In this document: positions 17,567-26,829 of the stretch, in pieces
How positions within the stretch are numbered: the stretch's first letter is position 1
Layout: the number at the start of each line of letters is the position of its first letter
DNA from: Nocardioides sp. SR21
GTDB taxonomy: Bacteria > Actinomycetota > Actinomycetes > Propionibacteriales > Nocardioidaceae
Reading direction: 5' to 3'
NCBI RefSeq assembly: GCF_022761125.1
Contig: NZ_JAKWJR010000002.1
Location: 186,001-250,000, forward strand
Length of the DNA stretch: 64,000 bases
Position numbers and translations under genes: made by a program
The notes under the pieces: generated by a model
Databases searched by the model: none
What the model was told of the DNA's origin: nothing
Seen by the model: only the letters and a program-made list of their open reading frames with translations

Positions 17567-17917
17567 TCACTCGTGGATGTGCGACTGCCAGTCGTCGGGG
17601 ACCCGGCCGGCCGGGCCGGGGACCGTCTGCGCGTCCGGCCGTGACAGCGGCGGCGTGAGCTGCGGGCCCAGGAAGCCGCTCTCGGTCGTGTAGTCCCAGA
17701 ACCAGTCCTCGCCCGGCTCGAAGCTGGTGATCACCGTGTGCCCGGTCTCGCGCCAGTGCGCGGTCGCGTGCTGCGACGGCGAGGTGTCGCAGCAGCCGAT
17801 GTGGCCGCACTGCGTGCAGCGGCGCAGGTGCACCCACCAGCCGCGCTCCTCCTCGCACTCGACGCAGCCGGTGCCGCTGGGGGAGACGGACGGGTCGATG
17901 TCAGCGCGCTCGGCCAT
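17567..17917 (-). CDS. UBP-type zinc-finger protein
   Basis: A 116-residue protein built around a UBP-type zinc finger. Candidate ligands are C18, C21, C34, C37, C42 and histidines H50, H54 and H60 in the order CVEC, CTQCGHIGCC, SQHATAHWRETGH. The Trp/Phe-rich tail (GEDWFWDYTTESGF) follows. In eukaryotes this domain binds the C-terminus of ubiquitin; in actinobacteria it is a common stand-alone protein of unknown role. It converges exactly on the S66 peptidase stop and diverges from the CPBP protease with 23 bp between starts. Confidence 0.82.
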   Translation of the reverse strand: MAERADIDPSVSPSGTGCVECEEERGWWVHLRRCTQCGHIGCCDTSPSQHATAHWRETGHTVITSFEPGEDWFWDYTTESGFLGPQLTPPLSRPDAQTVPGPAGRVPDDWQSHIHE

Positions 17918-17940
17918 GCTCCGACGGTACCGGCCCTACG

Positions 17941-18540
17941 GTGTGCGTCGTGACCAGACGTCGTCAGCTCCTGCTGGGAGTGGCCATCGGTGCGGCGGGC
18001 ATCGCGGTCACCGCGGCGCTGATGGCGATCACGGGCGACGTGCACTCGGCCGGCTTCGAGCTCGACCTCGGCGTGCTGGTCGTGGCCCTGGTGATCCTGG
18101 GTGCGGCCGCGGTCGTCGAGGAGCTCGTGTTCCGCGCGCTGGTCCTCGGCGGTCTGCTGCGGCTGACCGGGTCGGCCGTGCTCGCGCTGGTCGTGTCGTC
18201 GGCGGCCTTCGGCCTGCTGCACCTCGTCACCACCGCGGACGCGACCACGCTCTCGGTCCTGAGCACCACGGCGGGCGGTGTGATGTACGGCCTGGCGTAC
18301 CTGCGCACCGGCCGCATCTGGCTCGGCGTGGGCATCCACTTCGCGTGGAACTTCGTGCAGGCGACCGTCCTCGGCTTCACGATGAGCGGCACCGACGACT
18401 ACAGCGGCGCCCTGTGGCACCTCGACGGCGGCGGTGACTACGGACCCGAGGGCACCGTGTGGTCACTGGTCGGCCGGGCGGTCGTCATCGCTCTCGTCCT
18501 GGTGGTCACTCGCCCCCGAGACCCTCGTCCCGCGCCTTGA
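17941..18540 (+). CDS. CPBP-family intramembrane metalloprotease
   Basis: 199 residues with about six membrane helices. The CPBP (CAAX protease and bacteriocin-processing) motifs are in order: EELVFRALVLGGLL (EExxxR), FGLLHL, and GIHFAWNFVQ (HxxxN/B-type). These supply the metal ligands inside the membrane. Two in-frame GTG starts compete, 17941 and 17950; the second (MTRRRQLLL) places the positive charges directly before the first helix and is equally likely. Its last 35 bp overlap the 3' end of the convergent response regulator. Substrate unknown. Confidence 0.85.
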   Translation: MCVVTRRRQLLLGVAIGAAGIAVTAALMAITGDVHSAGFELDLGVLVVALVILGAAAVVEELVFRALVLGGLLRLTGSAVLALVVSSAAFGLLHLVTTADATTLSVLSTTAGGVMYGLAYLRTGRIWLGVGIHFAWNFVQATVLGFTMSGTDDYSGALWHLDGGGDYGPEGTVWSLVGRAVVIALVLVVTRPRDPRPAP

Positions 18541-19156
18541 TGATCGCGGCGGCCCGGTCGGGCACCCGAAGCTTGGTGAGCACGTTGGAGACGTGGTTGC
18601 GCACGGTCTTGGGGGAGAGCACCATCCGCCGCGCGATCGTCGCGTTGTCGTAGCCGCGCGCGAGCATGTCGAGCACCTCGCGCTCGCGGTCGGACAGCTC
18701 CGGGAACGGCAGCCGTACGGCGGTCCGCCCGGACGTCAGCGTCGCCATCGCGCGCATCGCGACCTGCGGGCCGAGGATCGCCTCGCCGTTGGCGACCGCG
18801 CGGATGCCCCGCTCGACCTCCTCGGGCGACGCGCTCTTGAGCAGGTAGCCGCGCGCGCCGGAGCGCACCGCCGCGACGACCGACTCGTCGTCCTCGTCCA
18901 TCGTGATCACGAGCACCGCGAGGTCGGGGAGCCGGGCGATCAGCGCGCGGGTCGTCTCGATGCCGGAGTCCTCGCCGAGGTGCAGGTCCATCAGCACCAC
19001 GTCGACGGTCTCGTCGACGACCGCCATCGCCTGCTCGGCGTCCTCGGCCTGCCCGGCCACCTCGATCCCGTCGAGGGAGGCGAGCAGCCCGACCATCCCG
19101 AGCCGGAAGACGGGGTGGTCGTCGACCACCGCCACGCGCAGCGTCCGTTCAGCCAT
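18506..19156 (-). CDS. NarL/LuxR-family response regulator
   Basis: 216 residues: a receiver domain (residues 1-120) with acidic pocket VVDDH and phospho-acceptor D57 in VLMDLHL, conserved K in YLLKSA, then a GerE/LuxR DNA-binding domain (about 150-210) with LSDREREVLDMLARGYDN and KTVRNHVSNVLTKL. It overlaps the stop of the sensor kinase gene by 8 nt, so the two are translationally coupled and form a pair. Targets are unknown; no obvious operator copies were recognised nearby. Confidence 0.93.
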   Translation of the reverse strand: MAERTLRVAVVDDHPVFRLGMVGLLASLDGIEVAGQAEDAEQAMAVVDETVDVVLMDLHLGEDSGIETTRALIARLPDLAVLVITMDEDDESVVAAVRSGARGYLLKSASPEEVERGIRAVANGEAILGPQVAMRAMATLTSGRTAVRLPFPELSDREREVLDMLARGYDNATIARRMVLSPKTVRNHVSNVLTKLRVPDRAAAIIKARDEGLGGE

Positions 19157-21152
19157 GGGTCATCACCAGCGGAAGCGTCGCACGGACCTCGGTGCCGCCG
19201 CCCTGGCGGGGCCGGACGTCGAGCGAGCCGCCCTGCTCCTCGGCGCGCTCGCGCATCGAGCTGGTCCCGACGCCGGGCCTGACGACGGTGTCGACCCCGC
19301 GGCCGTCGTCGGCGATCACCAGCAGCAGGAACCCGTCGACGTGCCGGACGGCCGAGATCCAGCAGTGCGTCGCGTCGGCGTGCCGGGCGACGTTGGTCGT
19401 GGCCTCGCTCGCGATGCCGTACGCCGCCGCCGCGAGCTGCGGGTCGAGCCCCTCGAACCGGTCGCACTCGACGTCGACCTGCAGCCCGGTCCCGTCGTAC
19501 CGCCCGGACAGCTCGGTGAGCGCCGCGCCGAGCCCGAGCTCGTCGAGCACCGGGGGCAGCAGGTGGTGGGACAGGCTGCGGACGTTGTCGGTCGCGGCGT
19601 CGAGCTCGGCCTGGAGCCGGGCGAGCAGCGCCTGCCCGGCCTCGGGGTCGGTCTTGAGGAGGTTGCGCGCGCCCTGGAGGCCGAGCCGGATGCCGGCCAG
19701 CGACGGGCCGAGGCCGTCGTGGATCTCGCGGCGGAGCACCCGACGCTCCTCCAGGCGCGCCGCGGCCAGCCGGACCCGCAGCTCGGTGAGGTCGGCGCCC
19801 GCGCGGGCGACCGCGACGGCAGCGGCGACGACGGAGGAGAGGTCGCGGAGCGTAGTGAGGTCGCGTGCCGACAGCGCCTCGCCCGGCAGCGGGGACACCT
19901 CGAGCACGCCCACGCGCTCGCCGCGGTGCCGCAGGTCGATGCTCGTCGGCGCCTCGGTCGGGCGGCCCCAGCGCACGGGGTCGATGCCGTCCGCGTCGAC
20001 GGTCACCGACTCCAGTCGCATGGAGCGGCCGATGTCCTCGGTGACGCCGCCGAGCAGCTCCTCCACGGACGTGCTGCCGACGAGCTGCGAGCCGAGGCGG
20101 CGTACGACGCGCGCGGGATCGGAGGAGTCGCCGTACACGAGCGCGTGCACCCGCCGCGCCGCGGCCAGGCGCGCGGGCTGCACGGCGACCGCGACCGCGC
20201 CGGCCGCCAGCAGCTGGGCGAGGCCGTCGCTCGACGGCAGCAGCCGGGTGAGCACCAGCGTCACGAGGACGTAGAGGACGAGGAGCCCGGTCGCCAGGAG
20301 ACCGGCGAGCACCGCACGGCTGACGACCAGGCGCAGGCCCCACATCCGGTTGCGCAGCACCGCGACCAGCACGGCCGCGGGGAAGACGGTCTGGGAGACG
20401 AGGTGGAGGACCGGCGTCATCCAGAACGGCAGCCACGTCCACGGCGAGAGCACGGGGACGAACGACACCGCGAGGATCGCCGTACCGATCGCCAGCCAGC
20501 CGAGGCCGTTGCGCTCCTCGGCGGGTCCGAAGCGGCGCCGGAGCTCGACGGCGGCCGCGGTGACGAGACCGAGACCGATCGAGAGCCAGTAGAGGTCGCT
20601 CAGCCGCACCCACTCCAGGATCGCGCCGACGGTGATCGTGGCCGTGAGCGCGCTGCCCGCGAGCACGCCGAGCCACTCCCAGCGGAGCGGGTGGTCGCGC
20701 ACCAGCCAGGGCACGACGAGGAAGAGCGCGAGGGTGCCCGGCACCCAGGCGGTGTTCTGGAGCATCCCGATCGTCTCGTTCGGGTCCAGTCCGCCGGGCC
20801 GGAACGAGTAGACGTCGTACGCGTAGCCGAAGGCAGCCAGGCCGCCGCCGATCGCGGCCAGGCCGAGCAGCCACGGCACCGGGTGGGCGCGGCGGCTCAG
20901 CGTGACCGCGGCGACGGTGCCGTAGACGCAGGCGACCGACGCGTCCACGACGAAGAACCAGAGCAGCTCGTCGATGGCCGGACGGCCGACGACCATCAGG
21001 ACGACCGCCACGACGGCCAGCGCCCAGGAGACCACGGCGATCGCCGCGGCCGCCCGGGCGCGCCCCGCGCCGGGGTGCTGCCGGGAACCGCCCTCGGTGA
21101 GCAGAATCACCGGTCGGGGATGGGCGGAGGAGGGGGTCGTGTCCACGCTCAT
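19149..21152 (-). CDS. Membrane sensor histidine kinase (NarL-partner type)
   Basis: 667 residues. About eight to ten hydrophobic segments occupy residues 34-330. A GAF-like region follows (about 345-445), then a HisKA_3 dimerisation domain with phospho-acceptor H478 in RREIHDGLGPSLAG, then an HATPase_c domain with ASEATTNVARHADA (N box), ADDGRGVD and GTSSMRERAEEQGG. This is the type that pairs with LuxR-like regulators, as here. Start MSVDTT (ATG at 21152) is chosen because upstream in-frame sequence shows no homology. The multi-helix N-terminus suggests sensing of a membrane or lipophilic signal. The membrane protein upstream (25 bp gap) is probably co-transcribed. Confidence 0.9.
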   Translation of the reverse strand: MSVDTTPSSAHPRPVILLTEGGSRQHPGAGRARAAAAIAVVSWALAVVAVVLMVVGRPAIDELLWFFVVDASVACVYGTVAAVTLSRRAHPVPWLLGLAAIGGGLAAFGYAYDVYSFRPGGLDPNETIGMLQNTAWVPGTLALFLVVPWLVRDHPLRWEWLGVLAGSALTATITVGAILEWVRLSDLYWLSIGLGLVTAAAVELRRRFGPAEERNGLGWLAIGTAILAVSFVPVLSPWTWLPFWMTPVLHLVSQTVFPAAVLVAVLRNRMWGLRLVVSRAVLAGLLATGLLVLYVLVTLVLTRLLPSSDGLAQLLAAGAVAVAVQPARLAAARRVHALVYGDSSDPARVVRRLGSQLVGSTSVEELLGGVTEDIGRSMRLESVTVDADGIDPVRWGRPTEAPTSIDLRHRGERVGVLEVSPLPGEALSARDLTTLRDLSSVVAAAVAVARAGADLTELRVRLAAARLEERRVLRREIHDGLGPSLAGIRLGLQGARNLLKTDPEAGQALLARLQAELDAATDNVRSLSHHLLPPVLDELGLGAALTELSGRYDGTGLQVDVECDRFEGLDPQLAAAAYGIASEATTNVARHADATHCWISAVRHVDGFLLLVIADDGRGVDTVVRPGVGTSSMRERAEEQGGSLDVRPRQGGGTEVRATLPLVMTHG

Positions 21153-21177
21153 GACAGCGGGCACTCTAGTTTCCCGA

Positions 21178-21894
21178 TCAGCGCCCCGTGCGGAATCGGC
21201 GGTCTCCGAAGCCGAAGCCGAGACCGAGCAGGAGGACGAGCACCGGACCGGTGAACCCGGCCATGTACTGCAGCGGCGAGAGGCCGAAGAGCAGCGTGAT
21301 GCCACCGAGGACGGCGGCGACCCAGCCGATCCAGCGCGGCGCCGCTTGGTGCCGGAGGCTGGCGACCGCGACCGCGACGCCGGTGACGCCGGCACCGATC
21401 CACAGCCAGGGCACCGTGCCGATCCAGTGGCCGACGACCGCGGCGAACTCCGGGTCGATCGGGACCTCGGTCTCCTCCAGCCCGAAGACGATCTCCGTCG
21501 TGAACGCGCCGCCCATCAGCGCGGCCACGGAGGTGAGCAGCAGGCCGCCGGCCGCGACCGCGGGGAGCAGGCTGCCGTGCGGCGCCTGCGCCTCGAGCCG
21601 GCGGCGGAGCCCGGCCGCGAAGACCAGCAGCAGGACGGCGGCGGTCATCGTCGCGACGTGCAGCACCAGGATGTGCGGGACGAAGTCGCCGAGCCGGTCG
21701 GCGATGGTCTCCGCGTCGCCGGCGTACTTCTCGTTGTAGACGGCGTCGACGGACAGGGACGCCTGCATCGCGACCACGCCGGCGAGGCCGGCCGCGGCGC
21801 CGACGAAGGCCCAGGTGCGGGCGACGGCCGGGGCGACCCGGCGCGGGCGACCGTCGAGCTCGTCGCGGTGGGCGGTGCTGGTGGACACGGGCAT
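21178..21894 (-). CDS. Membrane protein of unknown function upstream of the two-component system
   Basis: 238 residues with about six predicted membrane helices: 29-46, 73-95, 110-126, 145-175 and two near the C-terminus ending in GLGFGFGDRRFRTG. A loop of about residues 47-72 (SVDAVYNEKYAGDAETIADR) should face outside. No catalytic motif is visible. Its place 25 bp ahead of the histidine kinase, same strand, suggests it works with the sensor or is its signal source. I do not recognise a named family with confidence. Confidence 0.75.
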   Translation of the reverse strand: MPVSTSTAHRDELDGRPRRVAPAVARTWAFVGAAAGLAGVVAMQASLSVDAVYNEKYAGDAETIADRLGDFVPHILVLHVATMTAAVLLLVFAAGLRRRLEAQAPHGSLLPAVAAGGLLLTSVAALMGGAFTTEIVFGLEETEVPIDPEFAAVVGHWIGTVPWLWIGAGVTGVAVAVASLRHQAAPRWIGWVAAVLGGITLLFGLSPLQYMAGFTGPVLVLLLGLGFGFGDRRFRTGR

Positions 21895-22007
21895 CTCCTC
21901 GGGTCGGGGCTGATGCCGGAAGGCTCCGCCGCCCGGCGTCCCGGTCGGCAGGGCAGGGTGTCCCGACTTGCCGGGAGGCTGTCGGCCGGGTGTGCCAAGG
22001 TGGTGGA

Positions 22008-22424
22008 GTGGACCAGCGGATCAGCTTCGTGACCCTGGCGGTGCGCGACCTGGACCGGACCCGTGCGTTCTACGTCGACGGGCTCGGCTGGGAGGCAGCG
22101 CTCGACGTGGCCGGCGACGTGCTGATGATCCAGGTCGGCCAGCACGTCGTGCTCTCCCTGTGGGTCGACGATCACTTCGAGGCCGAGGTGGGGCCGATCG
22201 TGCGCGGCGAGGGGGTCTTCCCGATCACGCTCGCGCACAACGTGCCGACCCGCGAGGACGTCGACGCGGTGCTCGCGACCGCCCGCGCCGCCGGCGCCGA
22301 CCCCGTCCACGACGCGGTGGAGCGCGACTGGGGCGGGTACACCGGCTACTTCGGCGACCCCGACGGCTACCGCTGGGAGATCGCGTACAACCCCGGACCG
22401 ATCGGACAGGTGGTTCTTCCATGA
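22008..22424 (+). CDS. VOC-family (glyoxalase/dioxygenase-fold) protein
   Basis: 138 residues with two beta-alpha-beta-beta-beta modules of the vicinal oxygen chelate fold: ISFVTLAVRDLDRTRAFYVD at the start and GYFGDPDGYRWEIAYNPG at the end. The metal-site Glu is E in WEIAY; the usual N-terminal His is replaced by Thr/Leu (FVTLAV), so metal binding may be incomplete. GTG start at 22008 after GGTGGA. Its stop overlaps the next gene's ATG by 4 nt. Function unresolved; the family includes lyases, dioxygenases and resistance proteins. Confidence 0.82.
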   Translation: MDQRISFVTLAVRDLDRTRAFYVDGLGWEAALDVAGDVLMIQVGQHVVLSLWVDDHFEAEVGPIVRGEGVFPITLAHNVPTREDVDAVLATARAAGADPVHDAVERDWGGYTGYFGDPDGYRWEIAYNPGPIGQVVLP

Positions 22425-23095
22425 GCGATGCAAAGCAGGTGCTGCGTTACCCGGCCGTGGTGGCCGAGGGCCTCGACGACTGGCGCTTCTTCCTGATGAG
22501 GCTGCACGCCCGCTTCGAGACCGGCAGCTTCGTGAAGGGCCTCGAGCTCGTCACCCGCATCACGGAGGCGGCCGAGGACGCCAACCACCACCCGGACGTC
22601 GTGCTGACCTACCCGCACGTCGACGTCGACCTGCACAGCCACGACGTGCACGGTGTGACCAGCCGCGACATCGCCCTGGCCCGCCGGATCACCGCGATCG
22701 CCGCGGAGCTCGGCATCGCGTCGGCCCCGCGCGACGTCTCCACGCTGGAGCTGGCGCTGGACGTGCCGGACGCCGAGGAGGTCAAGCCGTTCTGGCGGAC
22801 CGTGCTCGGGTACGCCGACCAGCAGGACTGGCCCGAGGTCATGGACCCCGCCGGCCGCAACAACACGCTGTGGTTCCAGGAGGCGCCGGAGGCGTCGGGG
22901 GAGGTGCAGCAGCGCTTCCACCTCGACATCGTGGTGCCGCGGGAGGTGGCGGAGGAGCGGGTGGCCGCGGCCGTCGCCGCGGGCGGCACGCTGGTGACCG
23001 AGGAGTTCGTCCCGGCGTTCTGGGTGCTCGCGGACAAGCACGGCAACAAGGTCTGCGTGTGCACCGCCGACGGTCGGGAGCCCGCCGAGGGATGA
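22421..23095 (+). CDS. Pterin-4a-carbinolamine dehydratase fused to a VOC domain
   Basis: 224 residues. The first ~100 form a pterin dehydratase (PCD/DCoH) domain with the diagnostic EDANHHPDVVLTYPHVDVDL (active-site His pair HH and the second His of THDV-like SHDVHGVT). Residues ~110-220 form a VOC-like domain with FHLDIVVPREVAEERV and FWVLADKHGNKVCVCT. This PCD-VOC fusion is widespread in actinobacteria. The PCD part would dehydrate 4a-hydroxytetrahydrobiopterin; no pterin-dependent hydroxylase is nearby, so the true role is unclear. It is coupled to the preceding VOC gene and is the last gene before the ilvB leader. Confidence 0.85.
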   Translation: MSDAKQVLRYPAVVAEGLDDWRFFLMRLHARFETGSFVKGLELVTRITEAAEDANHHPDVVLTYPHVDVDLHSHDVHGVTSRDIALARRITAIAAELGIASAPRDVSTLELALDVPDAEEVKPFWRTVLGYADQQDWPEVMDPAGRNNTLWFQEAPEASGEVQQRFHLDIVVPREVAEERVAAAVAAGGTLVTEEFVPAFWVLADKHGNKVCVCTADGREPAEG

Positions 23096-23099
23096 GACT

Positions 23100-23122
23100 G
23101 GCGTCCCAGATGTTGGGACGCC
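23100..23122. promoter_or_regulatory. Perfect 9-5-9 inverted repeat upstream of the ilvB leader
   Basis: GGCGTCCCA, spacer GATGT, TGGGACGCC. It starts 4 nt after the stop of the PCD-VOC gene and lies about 50 nt upstream of the leader peptide. There is no T-run, so it may be either an operator for a dimeric regulator of ilvBNC or the terminator of the upstream pair. Distance and symmetry favour neither strongly. Confidence 0.45.
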
Positions 23123-23170
23123 TGTCACACTCGGGTGCGAGCGGCTGGGTCGTGCGGCTACGGTGGTGCC

Positions 23171-23212
23171 ATGCGCAAGGACATTCTTGTAGCCACGCGG
23201 CGTGTGAGCTGA
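23171..23212 (+). CDS. ilvB leader peptide (attenuation sensor)
   Basis: A 13-codon reading frame encoding [13 protein letters not shown] and a TGA stop. The consecutive codons ATT-CTT-GTA specify Ile-Leu-Val, the three end products of the pathway, using codons rare in this G+C-rich genome, which makes the ribosome sensitive to shortage. It is followed 27 nt later by a strong terminator hairpin and then ilvB. A TACGGT -10-like hexamer (23159-23164) ends 6 nt before the ATG, so the transcript may begin at the AUG (leaderless). This is the same logic as the known ilvB leader of Corynebacterium glutamicum. Confidence 0.85.
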   Translation: MRKDILVATRRVS

Positions 23213-23239
23213 GTCAGCACCGACTCCGCACGCACGTCA

Positions 23240-23274
23240 CCCCTCGCCGCCCACTGCGGGCCGAGGGGTTTTTT
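23240..23274 (+). terminator. ilvBNC attenuator (intrinsic terminator)
   Basis: CCCCTCG (23240-23246) pairs with CGAGGGG (23262-23268) and GCCC with GGGC inside, followed immediately by six T residues (23269-23274). It is a classical factor-independent terminator located between the Ile-Leu-Val leader peptide and ilvB. The G+C-rich segment over the leader stop (CACGCGGCGTGTG) can pair with CGCACGC at 23227-23236, giving alternative folds as expected for transcription attenuation. Confidence 0.88.
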
Positions 23275-23309
23275 GTTGGCCAGGCAAGACAACCAAGACA
23301 GGAAGCACG

Positions 23310-25058
23310 ATGAGCGAGCAGATGACAGGCGCCCAGAGCCTGATCAGGTCGCTGGAGGCCGCGGGGACGACCGAGATCTTCGGCATCCCGGGCGGCGCCA
23401 TCCTCCCGGCGTACGACCCCCTGATGGACTCCTCGATCCGGCACATCCTGGTACGCCACGAGCAGGGCGCGGGCCACGCCGCGCAGGGGTATGCCGCCGC
23501 CACCGGCCGGGTCGGCGTCTGCATGGCCACCTCGGGCCCCGGCGCGACGAACCTGGTCACGCCGCTCGCCGACGCGCACATGGACTCGGTCCCGATCGTC
23601 GCGGTCACCGGCCAGGTCGGCGCCAAGTCGATCGGCACCGACGCCTTCCAGGAGGCCGACATCCGCGGCATCACGATGCCGATCACCAAGCACAACTTCC
23701 TGGTCACCGACCCCGCGGACATCCCGCGCACGGTCGCCGAGGCTTTCCACATCGCCTCGACCGGTCGCCCCGGCCCGGTGCTCGTCGACGTCGCGAAGTC
23801 GGCACTCCAGGCGATGACGACGTATGCCTGGCCGACCGAGCTGCTGCTGCCCGGCTACCGCCCGGTGACCAAGCCGCACTCGAAGCAGATCCGCGAGGCG
23901 GCGAAGCTGATCCTCGAGTCGCGCCGTCCGGTCCTGTACGTCGGCGGCGGCACGATCCGCGCCGGCGCGGCCAAGGAGCTGCGCGTCCTCGCCGAGCTCA
24001 CCGGCATGCCGGTGGTCACCACGCTGATGGCGCGCGGCGCGTTCCCGGACAGCCACCCGCAGCACCTCGGCATGCCGGGCATGCACGGCACCGTCGCCGC
24101 GGTCGCCGGCCTGCAGCGCAGCGACCTGATCATCAGCCTCGGCGCCCGCTTCGACGACCGCGTGACCGGCAACCTGGACTCCTTCGCCCCGGGCGCCCGC
24201 GTCATCCACGCCGACATCGACCCGGCCGAGATCGGCAAGAACCGCGCGGTCGACGTCCCGATCGTGGGCGACTGCCGCGAGGTGATCAGCGACCTCATCG
24301 TGGCGCTGAAGGCCGAGGCCGACCTCGGCCACACCGGCGACTTCGAGGCCTGGGTGGAGTTCCTGGCCGGCGTGAAGAAGAAGTACCCGCTGGGGTACGA
24401 CGTCCCGAAGGGCGAGCTCGCGCCGCAGTACGTCATCGAGCGCCTCGGCGCGATCGCCGGCCCCGAGGCGATCTACGCCGCCGGCGTCGGCCAGCACCAG
24501 ATGTGGGCCGCGCAGTTCGTGGGCTACGAGAATCCGAACACGTGGATCAACTCCGGCGGCCTCGGCACCATGGGGTACGCCGTTCCCGCCGCCATGGGTG
24601 CCAAGGTCGGCATGCCCGGCAGCACGGTGTGGGCGATCGACGGCGACGGCTGCTTCCAGATGACCAACCAGGAGCTGGCCACCTGCGCGATCAACGACAT
24701 CCCGATCAAGGTCGCGGTGATCAACAACGAGTCGCTCGGCATGGTCCGGCAGTGGCAGTCGCTCTTCTACAACGAGCGCTACTCCAACACCGACCTGCAC
24801 TCGAAGCGGATCCCGGACTTCGTGAAGCTCGCCGACGCCTACGGCTGCGTGGGCCTGGCCTGCGAGAGCCCGGACGACGTGGACGCCACCATCGACAAGG
24901 CGATGGAGATCAACGACGTCCCGGTGGTCGTGGACTTCCGCGTCCACCGCGACGCGATGGTCTGGCCGATGGTCGCGGCCGGCACCAGCAACGACGACAT
25001 CAAGTACGCGCGCGACATGGCACCGCGCTTCGACGACGACGCCGAGACGGAGCTCTGA
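23310..25058 (+). CDS. ilvB: Acetolactate synthase, large (catalytic) subunit
   Basis: A 582-residue ThDP enzyme joining two pyruvates (or pyruvate and 2-oxobutyrate) in the first common step of Val/Leu/Ile synthesis. The catalytic Glu lies in [13 protein letters not shown], the FAD region is the central domain ([13 protein letters not shown]), and the ThDP-binding [12 protein letters not shown] with [12 protein letters not shown] is at residues ~445-480. Length is typical. The ATG is preceded by AGGAAG at 23298-23303. It is controlled by the upstream attenuator and followed 4 nt later by ilvN, so the subunits are coupled. Confidence 0.97.
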   Translation: MSEQMTGAQSLIRSLEAAGTTEIFGIPGGAILPAYDPLMDSSIRHILVRHEQGAGHAAQGYAAATGRVGVCMATSGPGATNLVTPLADAHMDSVPIVAVTGQVGAKSIGTDAFQEADIRGITMPITKHNFLVTDPADIPRTVAEAFHIASTGRPGPVLVDVAKSALQAMTTYAWPTELLLPGYRPVTKPHSKQIREAAKLILESRRPVLYVGGGTIRAGAAKELRVLAELTGMPVVTTLMARGAFPDSHPQHLGMPGMHGTVAAVAGLQRSDLIISLGARFDDRVTGNLDSFAPGARVIHADIDPAEIGKNRAVDVPIVGDCREVISDLIVALKAEADLGHTGDFEAWVEFLAGVKKKYPLGYDVPKGELAPQYVIERLGAIAGPEAIYAAGVGQHQMWAAQFVGYENPNTWINSGGLGTMGYAVPAAMGAKVGMPGSTVWAIDGDGCFQMTNQELATCAINDIPIKVAVINNESLGMVRQWQSLFYNERYSNTDLHSKRIPDFVKLADAYGCVGLACESPDDVDATIDKAMEINDVPVVVDFRVHRDAMVWPMVAAGTSNDDIKYARDMAPRFDDDAETEL

Positions 25059-26702
<1,644 letters not shown>

Positions 26703-26718
26703 TCGCCTGCTGACGCAT

Positions 26719-26770
26719 CGAGTCGTCCGCCTCTCGACGGTGAATTCACCCGTGAGAGGCGGACGACTCG
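26719..26770. terminator. Long hairpin after ilvC
   Basis: A perfect 17-bp stem (26719-26735 with 26754-26770) continues inward through ACGG/CCGT around a GTGAATTCAC core, making one of the strongest secondary structures in the window. No T-run follows on either strand. It probably ends ilvBNC transcription by a factor-independent mechanism lacking a U-tract, and insulates the catabolic operon starting at 26830. The near-perfect symmetry means it would act in both directions. Confidence 0.6.
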
Positions 26771-26806
26771 GCATTTCGGGGGCCGGGACTCGCCTCACCG
26801 AAATGC
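26771..26806. repeat. 9-bp inverted repeat between the ilvC hairpin and the CoA-transferase promoter
   Basis: GCATTTCGG (26771-26779) is exactly complementary to CCGAAATGC (26798-26806), with an 18-nt spacer. It adjoins the ilvC hairpin on one side and the AT-rich promoter on the other. It could extend the terminator structure or bind a regulator of the downstream operon. Confidence 0.4.
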
Positions 26807-26829
26807 GTATCTGATATACGATCTGGCGC
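26807..26829 (+). promoter_or_regulatory. AT-rich promoter/operator of the CoA-transferase operon
   Basis: CGTAT-CTGAT-ATACG (inverted repeat, about 26806-26820) overlaps GATATACGAT (26813-26822), whose reverse complement ATCGTATATC matches the core found at 37006 and 59025. TACGAT (26817-26822) ends exactly 7 nt before the ATG at 26830, which has no ribosome site, so a leaderless transcript is likely. Operator and -10 box would coincide, which suits repression by the GntR regulator. Confidence 0.5.
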
